NCBI GenBank assembly: GCA_042095695.1
Contig: JBELMP010000053.1
Coordinates: 1 to 14,424, forward strand
DNA length: 14,424 nucleotides
Direction of reading: 5' to 3'
Origin: Maricaulis sp042095695
GTDB lineage: Bacteria > Pseudomonadota > Alphaproteobacteria > Caulobacterales > Maricaulaceae
A model generated the notes under the pieces. That model searched no databases. It was not told the DNA's origin and was given only the letters and a program-made list of their open reading frames with translations. A program made the position numbers and the translations under genes. Shown in pieces: positions 1-7,490 of the stretch (position 1 is the first letter of the stretch; the number at the start of each line of letters is the position of its first letter).

Positions 1-1317
1 GTCCTTGGACCGGTCGGTGATCGTCATGAAGCCATCGCCGTCGAGATAGGCGACGTCGCCGGTCTGGAACCAGCCATCCTCGGTAAAGCTCTCAGCGCCT
101 GCACCCTTGAAATAGGCTGAAGCGATCCAGGGGCCGCGCACCTGGACATGGCCCGAAGACTGGCCATCCCAGGGCAATTCCTGCCCCTCATCATCAACAA
201 TACGCATCCCAACTCCGAAGACGAGACGGCCCTGTTTCAGCTTGACCTTGATCTCTTCCTCGCGGGCAATGCCTTCATGCTTGGGCAGGGCGACATTCAC
301 CGTACCCAGCGGGCTCATTTCGGTCATGCCCCAGCCCTGTTGCATGATCACGCCATACTTGTCCTCATAGGCCCGCAGCAAGGCCTCGGGCAGGGCCGAA
401 CCGCCAATGAGAACGCGTTCGATGGAGTCGATGCGCTTGTTATTCGCATCGAGATAGTTGAGCAGGCCGAGCCAGACCGTCGGTACGCCGGCGACATAGG
501 ACACGGACTCCGATTCGATCAGCGTATGCAGCGTGGCGCCATCCAGTCCCGGGCCCGGCATGACCAGCTTGGCGCCGGCCATGGGGGCGGCGAAGGGAAT
601 GCCCCAGGCATTGACGTGGAACATCGGAACAACGGGCAGCAGAACGCCCTTGGCGCCAACGCCCATTACGTCAGCACCCATGGTCGCCATGGCATGAAGT
701 ACGCTGGATCTATGGGAATACAGAACGCCCTTGGGATCGCCCGTTGTACCGGAGGTGTAGCACAGTCCGCAGGCGGCATTCTCGTCGAAGACCGGCCAGG
801 TAAACGCATCTGAATGTCCAGCAATCAATTCCTCATAGGTCAGGCAGTCGGCCTGGACCTTGTCCGCATGGCTGGCATCGGACATCAGGATCCAGTGTTT
901 GACACCGGGGCAATGCGCAGCAATGCCGTCAATCAAAGGGGCGAACTGAACATCGAAAAACACCGCCTTGGACTCGGCATGGGCCAGCATCCAGATGATC
1001 TGTTTCGGGTCGAGACGCGGATTGACGGTGTGAACAACAGCGCCGATGCCGGCAATCCCGTAATAAAGCTCGAAATGACGATGCGAATTCCAGGCAATGG
1101 TTGCGACGCGGTCACCGGACTGAATGCCCAATTCATCTGTCATCGCATTGGCCAGCTGCTTGGTACGCGCATGGGTCTGGGAATAATTCTGGCGATGAAT
1201 CTGCAGGCTTTCCGGCAGCAGGGTCACAATTTCCCGTTCGCCGTGACAGTTATCAGCATGTGTCAGGATGTCCGAAACCATCAGCGGAACATCCATCATG
1301 TGTGCGCGTATCGTCAT
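1..1317 (-). CDS. Fatty acyl-CoA ligase (AMP-binding, AlkK/DmdB-like), 3' end cut by window edge
   Basis: The minus strand translates without a stop from an ATG at 1317 to the left edge, giving 439 residues of a protein that is about 540 in the family. The AMP-forming ligase signatures are in order: P-loop YTSGTTGDPKGV at about residues 187-198, PMFHVNAWG at 231-239, QGWGMTE at 327-333, and GWFQTGD at 415-421 with the start of the hinge motif (TDRSKD) at the edge. These enzymes activate a carboxylic acid as its acyl-AMP and transfer it to coenzyme A. The HVNAWG form and the N-terminus resemble the medium-chain AlkK and methylthiopropionate DmdB branch, but substrate cannot be read from sequence. 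GGGGAGAG lies just upstream of the ATG, supporting this start. The gene is divergent from the ammonia-lyase at 1476. The C-terminal lid domain is outside the window. Confidence 0.92.
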   Translation of the reverse strand, partial: MTIRAHMMDVPLMVSDILTHADNCHGEREIVTLLPESLQIHRQNYSQTHARTKQLANAMTDELGIQSGDRVATIAWNSHRHFELYYGIAGIGAVVHTVNPRLDPKQIIWMLAHAESKAVFFDVQFAPLIDGIAAHCPGVKHWILMSDASHADKVQADCLTYEELIAGHSDAFTWPVFDENAACGLCYTSGTTGDPKGVLYSHRSSVLHAMATMGADVMGVGAKGVLLPVVPMFHVNAWGIPFAAPMAGAKLVMPGPGLDGATLHTLIESESVSYVAGVPTVWLGLLNYLDANNKRIDSIERVLIGGSALPEALLRAYEDKYGVIMQQGWGMTEMSPLGTVNVALPKHEGIAREEEIKVKLKQGRLVFGVGMRIVDDEGQELPWDGQSSGHVQVRGPWIASAYFKGAGAESFTEDGWFQTGDVAYLDGDGFMTITDRSKD

Positions 1318-1400
1318 TTCTCTCCCCTTTCAGTGAAATCGACCATTGGGCTTTTCTTCTATCTGTATCAAAAGCCGAATTCGACAACCGCGCAATCCCT

Positions 1401-1428
1401 TTGCACGCTTCTTCAAGACGGCCTATGG
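1401..1428 (+). promoter_or_regulatory. Possible promoter for the ammonia-lyase gene
   Basis: TTGCAC at 1401-1406 and CTATGG at 1423-1428 are separated by 16 bases and end about 48 bases before the ATG at 1476. The -35 match is fair and the -10 match is weak. The 158-bp divergent gap (1318-1475) must carry promoters for both flanking genes, and this is the best plus-strand candidate I see. Confidence 0.3.
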
Positions 1429-1475
1429 GTGGCGATGCAGGGCCGGTCGGGGCGGTCTGTGTGAAGGGTGCGTAG

Positions 1476-2468
1476 ATGACGACACGAGAGGATATCATTC
1501 CGGAGTATTCAGATATCGAGGCAGCGGCGGCGCGACTGGACGGTGTTGCTGTAAAAACACCTTTATTGAACAGTGACATACTCGACGCCAGACTGGGCGC
1601 GCGCCTGTTCGTGAAAGCCGAATGCCTGCAGCGAACCGGCTCTTTCAAATTCCGCGGCGCCTATAATCGCCTGGCCCAACTTTCCCCGGCGGAGCGGCAA
1701 CGCGGTGTGCTGGCCTATTCATCCGGCAATCATGCGCAAGGCATAGCCGCAGCCGCCAAGCTGGTCGGCACGCATGCGAAAATCCTGATGCCGGCAGACG
1801 CGCCGCTGGCCAAGGTGCAAGGCGTGGAATTCTGGGGCGGCGAGGTCATTCGCTTCGACCGCTCGAGTGAAAACCGGGAGGCGATTGGCGCCCGGATCGC
1901 ATCGGAAGAGAACCGCGTCATAGTCCCCCCGTATGAAGACCCCGATATTATCGCCGGCCAGGGCACGCTGGGCAGGGAGGCCGTGCTGGACCTTGCAGAA
2001 GCAGGGCTCGCGCCTGACCGATTGATCTGCTGTGCAGGCGGCGGCGGCGTCATCGCCGGCGCCGGACTGGCCGTGAAAACGCTCCGCCCGGAATGCGAGG
2101 TGTGGGCGGCGGAACCGGAGGGGTTTGACGATCTTGCCCATACGCTGAAAACCGGTGAAAGACGGCCGAACGAGCGACTGACCGGGTCGATTTGCGATGC
2201 CATTCTCACGCCGATACATGGTGCTTTGACCTGGCGGTTGAACGAGAAACAGCTCTCCGGCTCGCTGGCGGTCAGCGATGATGAGGTACTGGACGCCATG
2301 GCCCTGGCCTGGCGCCATCTCAAGATTGTCGTTGAACCGGGTGGAGCCGCTGCCTTGGCTGCGGTTTTGTCCGGCAAGATCGATGTCCAAGGCCAGACCA
2401 TCATTGCCGTCGCGACCGGTGGCAATGTCGATCAGAATGTCTTTGCGCGCGCCCTGGCGCGGGCGTAG
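1476..2468 (+). CDS. PLP-dependent threonine/serine ammonia-lyase (catabolic type)
   Basis: This 330-residue fold-type II PLP enzyme probably deaminates L-threonine and/or L-serine to 2-oxobutanoate or pyruvate. The PLP lysine is in GSFKFRGAYN (K58). The substrate loop SSGNHAQGIA follows at 82-91, and the glycine-rich phosphate-binding loop CAGGGGVIAGAG at 186-197. The protein ends after the catalytic domain, with no regulatory ACT-like domain of the biosynthetic IlvA type, so it is closer in length to TdcB, serine racemase and threo-3-hydroxyaspartate dehydratase, which I cannot tell apart here. The start is chosen from the ATG with a GAAGGG-like element about 8 bases upstream and a normal N-terminus. 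It converges with the FGE gene across only 10 bases, with no visible terminator between them. Confidence 0.88.
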   Translation: MTTREDIIPEYSDIEAAAARLDGVAVKTPLLNSDILDARLGARLFVKAECLQRTGSFKFRGAYNRLAQLSPAERQRGVLAYSSGNHAQGIAAAAKLVGTHAKILMPADAPLAKVQGVEFWGGEVIRFDRSSENREAIGARIASEENRVIVPPYEDPDIIAGQGTLGREAVLDLAEAGLAPDRLICCAGGGGVIAGAGLAVKTLRPECEVWAAEPEGFDDLAHTLKTGERRPNERLTGSICDAILTPIHGALTWRLNEKQLSGSLAVSDDEVLDAMALAWRHLKIVVEPGGAAALAAVLSGKIDVQGQTIIAVATGGNVDQNVFARALARA

Positions 2469-2478
2469 AGGCGCATGG

Positions 2479-3462
2479 TCAGTCGCGCGCCGGGTCTGTC
2501 GACCGGGCGAGCCTGAACCCGATATGCGAGGTGCTCAGGCCTTGATCCTGTGCCTGGCGGGCGGCGGGTCGAAAGCGGTAGCAGAAATTGGGTGCACAAA
2601 GGTATGAGCCGCCCTTGATGACCTGCACCGGCCGACCCGGCTGCGCCGGGTCAAAGCCCGTGTTTTCGGCCTCGGCAAATTGCGCGCGCTCATGGCTGGG
2701 CAGGTATGGTGTGGCGGTCAGCTCCCAGACATTGCCGATCATGTCGTGAAGCCCAAGCGTGTTGGGTTTATACTGACCCACCGGAGCGATCCCGTAATAG
2801 CCGTCTTCGGACTGGTTTATCACCGGAAACAGACCCTGCCAGGTATTGGCACGCCGCGTATCCGGTAGCTCATCGCTCGGCGCCCAGGCAAACACTTCCC
2901 CATCCAGCGTGCCTCTCGCCGCCATTTCCCACTCATCTTCCCGCGGCAGGCGGGCATTGTGATGCGCGGCAAACGCTACAGCGTCTTCATAGGCGACATG
3001 GATCACAGGTTGACGGGCATGGACCGGCTCCAATGGCTGCCCATTGGGCCGGGACCAGGCGGCAGTTTCGCGGAATTGCCACCAGCTGCCCGGGATCAGC
3101 GTGGCCGGGCCCGGCTCGAAAACAAAACTGCCAGCCGGCAGGCCGTCCGCACCGCGCTCGGCAAGGGTCTGGTAGCCTGTCGCGAGAACAAAATCCGCGA
3201 ACTGCGCATTGGTGACCTCAAAGCGTGAAATCCAGAGTGTCTCCACACAGGTTTCATGGGCCGGCGCTTCTTCGGGATAGGTCTGGTCCTGCCCCATGGT
3301 GAAGCAGCGCCCGGAGACCTCCACCCAGTCAATCGGCTCTGCCAGCGCGGCGATCATGCTCACCCGATCCGGTTCCGGCGCTGCTGCGGGTTGAGCGCCG
3401 CAGGTACTGACGCCGACAAGACCGGCAAGGCCAAAAACCCTAAACAGCGTGATTGAGTCCAT
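2479..3462 (-). CDS. Formylglycine-generating enzyme (FGE/SUMF1-like), possible lipoprotein
   Basis: This 327-residue protein has the FGE-sulfatase fold throughout. Signatures include FTMG near 54, YPEEAPAH near 62, PVIHVAYEDAVAFAA at 152-166, RLPREDEWEMAARG at 171-184, WQGLFP at 208-213, GNVWELT at 243-249, and the terminal block KGGSYLCAPNFCYRFRPAAR. That last block keeps both cysteines (C289, C294) with the spacing of the copper-binding active-site pair of true FGEs, which oxidise a sulfatase cysteine to formylglycine; many FGE-fold relatives lack this pair. The N-terminus is a short hydrophobic segment ending in VSTC (C21), a poor but possible lipobox, suggesting export. The ATG lies 3 bases after the stop of a decayed sulfatase, with GAAGAG upstream, so it was probably translated as the second gene of a sulfatase-FGE operon. 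No intact sulfatase remains in the window. Confidence 0.87.
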   Translation of the reverse strand: MDSITLFRVFGLAGLVGVSTCGAQPAAAPEPDRVSMIAALAEPIDWVEVSGRCFTMGQDQTYPEEAPAHETCVETLWISRFEVTNAQFADFVLATGYQTLAERGADGLPAGSFVFEPGPATLIPGSWWQFRETAAWSRPNGQPLEPVHARQPVIHVAYEDAVAFAAHHNARLPREDEWEMAARGTLDGEVFAWAPSDELPDTRRANTWQGLFPVINQSEDGYYGIAPVGQYKPNTLGLHDMIGNVWELTATPYLPSHERAQFAEAENTGFDPAQPGRPVQVIKGGSYLCAPNFCYRFRPAARQAQDQGLSTSHIGFRLARSTDPARD

Positions 3463-3465
3463 TCT

Positions 3466-3714
3466 CTACTCTTCAATCATATAGCTGGATCGCCAGCGCT
3501 CGATTTCGGCTCGGAATCCAGGAACAAGATCACGATGCGTGTTGATCAGATTCGCTGTGTCGTCCGGATCATTGATGAGATCATAGAGCTTCGCCCGTCG
3601 TCGTCACCCAGACATAATGCCATTGTCTTGAACGCACATAAAACGCTTCCTCATTCCGCCCCATCAGATCGGTCGCGCGGCTAACCGCATAGCCGTCAAA
3701 CGTGCTGTTGGCGC
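3466..3714 (-). pseudogene. Sulfatase C-terminal remnant, frameshifted
   Basis: The last roughly 80 codons of a sulfatase survive on the minus strand. The upstream part reads FDGYAVSRATDLMG then EEAFYVRSRQWHYVWV, and ends at a TGA (3583-3581) in that frame. The rest reads KLYDLINDPDDTANLI and continues to ERWRSSYMIEE in another frame, ending at a TAG (3468-3466). LYDL..DPDDT.NL is the classic tail of the alkaline phosphatase/sulfatase superfamily. One extra base (or two missing) within about 3586-3608, in a short run of CGT repeats, explains the frame change. The catalytic N-terminal domain with the C-x-P-x-R modification site is gone, so the piece cannot be active. It sits directly upstream of the FGE gene, the usual partner of a cysteine-type sulfatase. 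Confidence 0.8.
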
Positions 3715-3975
3715 GAAATGAATTTGCGTCTGGCAGCACAAGGCCTGGTCCGCGATGATCGTCGCATCAACGATATCGCATATCTGAGCGGCTATGCTGG
3801 AGCATCCCAGTTCATTGCCGATTTCTAGGCGCAATTCGGCACGACACCCAAACAATATCGGGACCGGTTTCGCGAATGGGAGGTTGCGGTCGGGACAGTG
3901 CAGCCTGACTTGCCTGAACCGGGTGAGCGCATTGATTGGTCACGCCTGTCCGGTCCACCGGCCGACACGGATTAA
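3709..3975 (+). pseudogene. AraC-family regulator C-terminal remnant with internal amber
   Basis: In the plus frame, the piece reads MNLRLAAQGLVRDDRRIND, then IAYLSGYAGASQFIADF, a TAG at 3826-3828, then AQFGTTPKQYRDRFREWE and a tail to TAA at 3973-3975. This is the second helix-turn-helix of an AraC/XylS DNA-binding domain (IxxIAxxxGYxxxSxFxxxFxxxFGxTPxxYR). The amber stands where families usually carry Arg, Lys or Gln, so a one-base change from AAG or CAG could explain it. Everything N-terminal is missing: the frame meets a TAA at 3682-3684, and the sequence before about 3705 belongs to the sulfatase remnant on the other strand. Its TAA overlaps the stop of the lytic transglycosylase on the opposite strand. 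The piece is non-functional as it stands. Confidence 0.78.
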
Positions 3976-6002
3976 TTCCCCGGAGAGCCCGCATTGAGGT
4001 CGTCTTCGATCAGGAGCGGCACCGCAGCATCATCAGCAAGGCGGGTCCGGTAGACCTGCATATTCTCCAGCACGCGCATCACATAATTGCGGGTTTCGGA
4101 GAAGGGAATGCTCTCGACCCAGTCAATCGGATCGACATCCGGATCACGCGGATCGCCATAATCCTCAACCCAGCGGCTCACGCGGTGCCCGCCCGCATTA
4201 TACGCGGCCAGTGCCATGACATAGGAGCCGTCATACTGGACCAGTACCTCGTTGAGGTGGTGCATGCCCAGGGTGAGATTATAGTCTAGATCATCGGTCA
4301 GCCAGCTGAAGCGATAGGGCTCGCCAATGGACCGTGCGGTCTGCCGCGCTGTCGCGGGCATCATCTGCATCATGCCGCGCGCACCGGCGCCGGAGACGGC
4401 ATGCTGGGAAAACTCGGTCTCCTGACGAATGACCGAGTGGACGATTTCAGCATTCGGTTGATCGCCCGCGGTCTGGGCCGGCAAGTTGATGGTCGGATAG
4501 GCGCTTTGCGGCAGGACCATTCCACGCTGGCGCGCTGCCTTTGCGGCGCGGACGGCCTGTCTCGTGTAGAGATATTCGCTCGCCAGCTGGGCCAGCAGCA
4601 CCGCTTCTTCCGGATCGTCCATACGGTCATCCATGCGGTAGCTGAACAGGCGATAATAGTAATCCTCGCCCTGTTCCGCGAGCAGGCGCATGGCCTGGAT
4701 CATGGGGCGGGCCTCAAAGCGCTGGCGCGCCTGTGCACCGGGTATCGGGTCAGCCTCGAAGGCGAGCTGGGCATTCTCCCCAGCGATCTGGGCGAGCGCG
4801 AGCTGCCCATAATAGGCAGTCGAGTGATCACCCGCGGCCTGATAATGCTGCGCGGCCAGCTGAGGATCGCCCAGCGCGTCAGCCGCGCGTGCCATCCAGT
4901 ATTGCGCACGGGACACCGAGACCGGCGTGGAGACATTGTCATGCAGGGTGCGGAAATGGGTCATCGCCGCCGGCGCCTCATCCAGGTGCACCAGGGCCAG
5001 CCAGCCGGCCATGAATTCGGCATCGGCAAAATCCGCACCGCTTTCCATGCCGTGAGCCTGGGCCAGCTGATAGGCCGTCGCATAATCGCGATCGCGGATC
5101 AGCGTCAGGATCATCAACTTGCGCTCGGTCCACATCAGATCCAGCGCATTGATATCGGTATGATCGTCCGGCAATTGCAAAAGCAGCGGCAGGACACTGT
5201 CTCGCATGCCTGAACGGCGGCGCCAGCGGGCGCGTTCGAAGACCAGCCCGGGATCATTGCGCATGCTGACCGGAACCCGGTCGACGGCGCGATCAACACC
5301 GCTCTGGCGACCCGCCAGTCGCAGACGCGCGTCGGCGAGGCTGCGCTCCGGGCCCGTCAGTAGCGCGGTGACCCGCTGAGCCGCCGTGCGTTGATTTGAC
5401 CAGATGAGATAATCAACCCGCGCCATGTGATCATCTTGATCGAGGCGGGCGCCATGGGTCCGGTAAACGTCGCGCTGGACGGTGAGGGGCAGAAAGCGCG
5501 TGCGCCAGGTATTCCGCAGGACAGCTTCGCCCTCATCGATGCGCCCGACGGCGATCAGGGCTTCAGCCTGGGCGACATAGCCGCGACCGGTCGATGGCGG
5601 ATTGGCTTCAAACCAGTTGACGATATAGGGCGCTGAAAGGCCTGCGGTCGAAATCTTGGACTCCGCCTCCGCGCGTATCGTGTTGTCGCGTGGCCAGTCT
5701 TCCAGCTCGCCCATCGCCTGATCGAGCTCAAGGAAGCTGGTGCGCGGATCATTCAGTGCGATCAGCCAGGTTAGAACATTGCGTGCCGCGCTGTCGGTCA
5801 GCTGGGAGCGAATGGCGCGGACCTCGTCGAAATCCTCGTCTTCCGCCGCATCCAGGCCGGCGCGAAAGGCGTGGAAATCTTGGTCGCCCAGATATTGGGA
5901 ATGGTTTTCGATAGCGGGGCGCTGGCGCGGGGTGGGAACCTGCGCATAGGCGGGTGTGACCAAGGCAAGCATGATCAGCGCGGTGACACTTCTGGCGATC
6001 AT
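3972..6002 (-). CDS. slt: Soluble lytic murein transglycosylase (Slt70-like)
   Basis: This 676-residue periplasmic enzyme would cleave the MurNAc-GlcNAc bond of peptidoglycan to leave 1,6-anhydro ends. The N-terminus MIARSVTALIMLALVTPAYA is a clean signal peptide with an AYA cleavage site at residue 20. A long alpha-helical superhelix region follows (about 40-500). The C-terminal transglycosylase domain has HSVIRQETEFSQHAVSGAGA, with catalytic Glu about residue 528, then GMMQMMPATA, NLTLGMHHL, ALAAYNAG and FSETRNYVMRVLENMQVYR. The frame stays open upstream to 6374, but that part would overlap dapA antisense and precede the signal peptide. A TTG at 6011 has GGAAG close upstream and is an alternative start. 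The gene is divergent from dapA across a 145-bp gap. Confidence 0.9.
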   Translation of the reverse strand: MIARSVTALIMLALVTPAYAQVPTPRQRPAIENHSQYLGDQDFHAFRAGLDAAEDEDFDEVRAIRSQLTDSAARNVLTWLIALNDPRTSFLELDQAMGELEDWPRDNTIRAEAESKISTAGLSAPYIVNWFEANPPSTGRGYVAQAEALIAVGRIDEGEAVLRNTWRTRFLPLTVQRDVYRTHGARLDQDDHMARVDYLIWSNQRTAAQRVTALLTGPERSLADARLRLAGRQSGVDRAVDRVPVSMRNDPGLVFERARWRRRSGMRDSVLPLLLQLPDDHTDINALDLMWTERKLMILTLIRDRDYATAYQLAQAHGMESGADFADAEFMAGWLALVHLDEAPAAMTHFRTLHDNVSTPVSVSRAQYWMARAADALGDPQLAAQHYQAAGDHSTAYYGQLALAQIAGENAQLAFEADPIPGAQARQRFEARPMIQAMRLLAEQGEDYYYRLFSYRMDDRMDDPEEAVLLAQLASEYLYTRQAVRAAKAARQRGMVLPQSAYPTINLPAQTAGDQPNAEIVHSVIRQETEFSQHAVSGAGARGMMQMMPATARQTARSIGEPYRFSWLTDDLDYNLTLGMHHLNEVLVQYDGSYVMALAAYNAGGHRVSRWVEDYGDPRDPDVDPIDWVESIPFSETRNYVMRVLENMQVYRTRLADDAAVPLLIEDDLNAGSPGN

Positions 6003-6084
6003 TGTTCGCAAGACACTTCCTGAGTTTTGGGACGATGCAATCTCAGCGTAAAACGCGGCAACTGTCCAGCCTTGAGGAGAAGAG

Positions 6085-6113
6085 TTGGACATTCTGATCC
6101 GGCTCGATATTGT
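6085..6113 (+). promoter_or_regulatory. Possible dapA-smpB promoter
   Basis: TTGGAC at 6085-6090 and TATTGT at 6108-6113 are 17 bases apart, about 35 bases before the dapA ATG. The hexamers are moderate matches to a housekeeping promoter. The placement in the divergent slt/dapA gap supports it, but no transcript evidence is available. Confidence 0.3.
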
Positions 6114-6128
6114 CCGCCGCTTGTCCGC
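6110..6128 (+). repeat. Direct repeat TTGTCCGC x2, 11-bp period
   Basis: TTGTCCGC occurs at 6110-6117 and again at 6121-6128, separated by CGC. The 11-bp period is about one helical turn, and the pair lies between the candidate -10 and the dapA start. It could be an operator or 5'-leader element, or chance. Confidence 0.35.
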
Positions 6129-6147
6129 AAGAATACGAGATTGAGAC

Positions 6148-7029
6148 ATGTTCAAGGGCTCCGTCACCGCGCTGGTTACGCCTTTCAAAAATGGTGCCGT
6201 AGATACGGACCAGGTCGCGGCGCTTGCCGAGCGCCAGATCCAGGCTGGCACGCATGGGCTTGTCCCGTGCGGCACGACCGGGGAATCTGCGACCCTGACT
6301 TTCGATGAACACATGCAGGTTGTCGAAATTGTGGTCGCGACGGCAAACAAGCGCGTGCCGGTGATCGCCGGCACTGGATCAAATTCAACGGCAGTGGCGA
6401 TTCAGAATCAACGCCGCGCGGCGGAATTGGGAGCTGATGCCGGCCTTGTGGTCGCGCCCTATTATAACAAGCCGAATGCCGAAGGCCTGTATCAGCACTT
6501 CAAGGCCATCAGCGAAGCCAGCGACCTGCCGATCATGGTTTACAATGTTCCCGGCCGTACCGTGGTTGATATCGATGGAGCAACCGTCGCCCGGATTGCG
6601 CGTCTGAAAACCGTTGTCGGGATCAAGGATGCCACGGGTGATATGGCGCGCGTCAGCGAGCACCGACGGCTCATCGATGCGGACTTCATCCAGCTCTCCG
6701 GCGATGATCCGACCGCCCTGGGCTATAATGCGACCGGCGGTCACGGCATTATCTCGGTCAGTGCCAATGTCGCGCCCGAGCTGTGTGCGCAATTCCAGAA
6801 TGCCACGCTTGAGGGGGACTGGGAGCGCGCGCGCATGCTCAATGACAAGCTGCTGCCCTTGCACCATGCGCTCTTCACCTCATCGAGCCCGGGACCGACC
6901 AAATACGCCATGTCCGTTCTGGGCGTCATGAATTCGGAAATGCGCCTGCCCTTGACCGAGCCCAATGAGGCGTCGAAGGCAGCGGTTCGCAAGGCGCTGG
7001 TCATTGCGGGGCTTTTGGATCAGGCATGA
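6148..7029 (+). CDS. dapA: 4-hydroxy-tetrahydrodipicolinate synthase
   Basis: DapA condenses pyruvate with aspartate semialdehyde, the first committed step to diaminopimelate and lysine. The 293-residue length is normal. The family residues are all visible: GTTGES with T43/T44, VAPYYNKP near 102-109, Y132 in MVYNVPGRT with R137, and the Schiff-base lysine K160 in VGIKDATGD. The ATG is the first in a protein that begins MFKGSVTALVTPF, as family members do. The stop overlaps the smpB start by 4 bases, so the two are likely translationally coupled. A lysine and peptidoglycan precursor gene divergent from a murein transglycosylase is a sensible but possibly fortuitous pairing. Confidence 0.96.
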   Translation: MFKGSVTALVTPFKNGAVDTDQVAALAERQIQAGTHGLVPCGTTGESATLTFDEHMQVVEIVVATANKRVPVIAGTGSNSTAVAIQNQRRAAELGADAGLVVAPYYNKPNAEGLYQHFKAISEASDLPIMVYNVPGRTVVDIDGATVARIARLKTVVGIKDATGDMARVSEHRRLIDADFIQLSGDDPTALGYNATGGHGIISVSANVAPELCAQFQNATLEGDWERARMLNDKLLPLHHALFTSSSPGPTKYAMSVLGVMNSEMRLPLTEPNEASKAAVRKALVIAGLLDQA

Positions 7030-7490
7030 CAAAGCGCACCGATGGTGCGGTATCGATCAATCGCCGCGCCCGTTTCGACTACGAGATTGAAGAAACCTTC
7101 GAAGCCGGCCTGGTCCTGAAAGGCTCGGAGGTGAAATCCCTGCGCGATGGCAAGGCCAATATCGCTGAAAGCTATGTCAGTCCGGAGAATGACGAGGTCT
7201 GGCTGATCAATGCGGATATCCCGACCTATGGCGCGGCAAACCGGTTCAATCATGAACCGCGCCGCCCGCGGAAACTTTTGCTGAAGAAGCGCGAGATTTC
7301 CAAACTGCGCGGCGCCGTCGCGCAGGATGGGCGTACGATCATCCCGCTACGCCTATTCTTCAACGGGCGTGGTCTGGCCAAGCTCCAGATCGGCCTGGCA
7401 AAGGGCAAGAAAACGATCGACAAACGCCAGACCATCAAGGAGCGCGACTGGAATAAGCAGAAATCGCGATTGATGAAGAATTACGGCTAG
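7026..7490 (+). CDS. smpB: SsrA-binding protein SmpB
   Basis: SmpB binds tmRNA and is needed for trans-translation rescue of stalled ribosomes. The 154-residue protein shows the family landmarks: INRRARFDYEIEETFEAGL at 11-29, LKGSEVKSLRDGKANI at 31-46, the HEPRRPRKLLL segment, GRGLAKLQIGLAKGKK, and the basic C-terminal tail DKRQTIKERDWNKQKSR. The ATG overlaps the dapA stop in an ATGA. Its TAG shares a CTAG with the stop of the convergent regulator gene. No tmRNA gene is visible in the window. Confidence 0.96.
   Translation: MTKRTDGAVSINRRARFDYEIEETFEAGLVLKGSEVKSLRDGKANIAESYVSPENDEVWLINADIPTYGAANRFNHEPRRPRKLLLKKREISKLRGAVAQDGRTIIPLRLFFNGRGLAKLQIGLAKGKKTIDKRQTIKERDWNKQKSRLMKNYG

Noticed and set aside
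148..1464. Two long plus-strand frames opposite the acyl-CoA ligase
   Set aside because: They mirror the ligase codons, show no family motif, and the ligase motifs on the other strand are unmistakable.
2469..2478. Terminator between the convergent ammonia-lyase and FGE genes
   Set aside because: The gap is 10 bases and no stem followed by a T-run is visible there or in the flanking coding ends.
3664..3855. A 63-residue minus-strand frame in the remnant region
   Set aside because: It is the complement of the AraC helix-turn-helix tail, and the plus-strand reading matches a known family whereas this one does not.
4401..5213. A 270-residue plus-strand frame inside the lytic transglycosylase gene
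   Set aside because: It has no motif and no ribosome site, and runs antisense to a conserved helical region.
6003..6374. A 124-residue N-terminal extension of the lytic transglycosylase
   Set aside because: It lies antisense to the dapA 5' region, has no domain, and would bury a clean signal peptide that begins at 6002.
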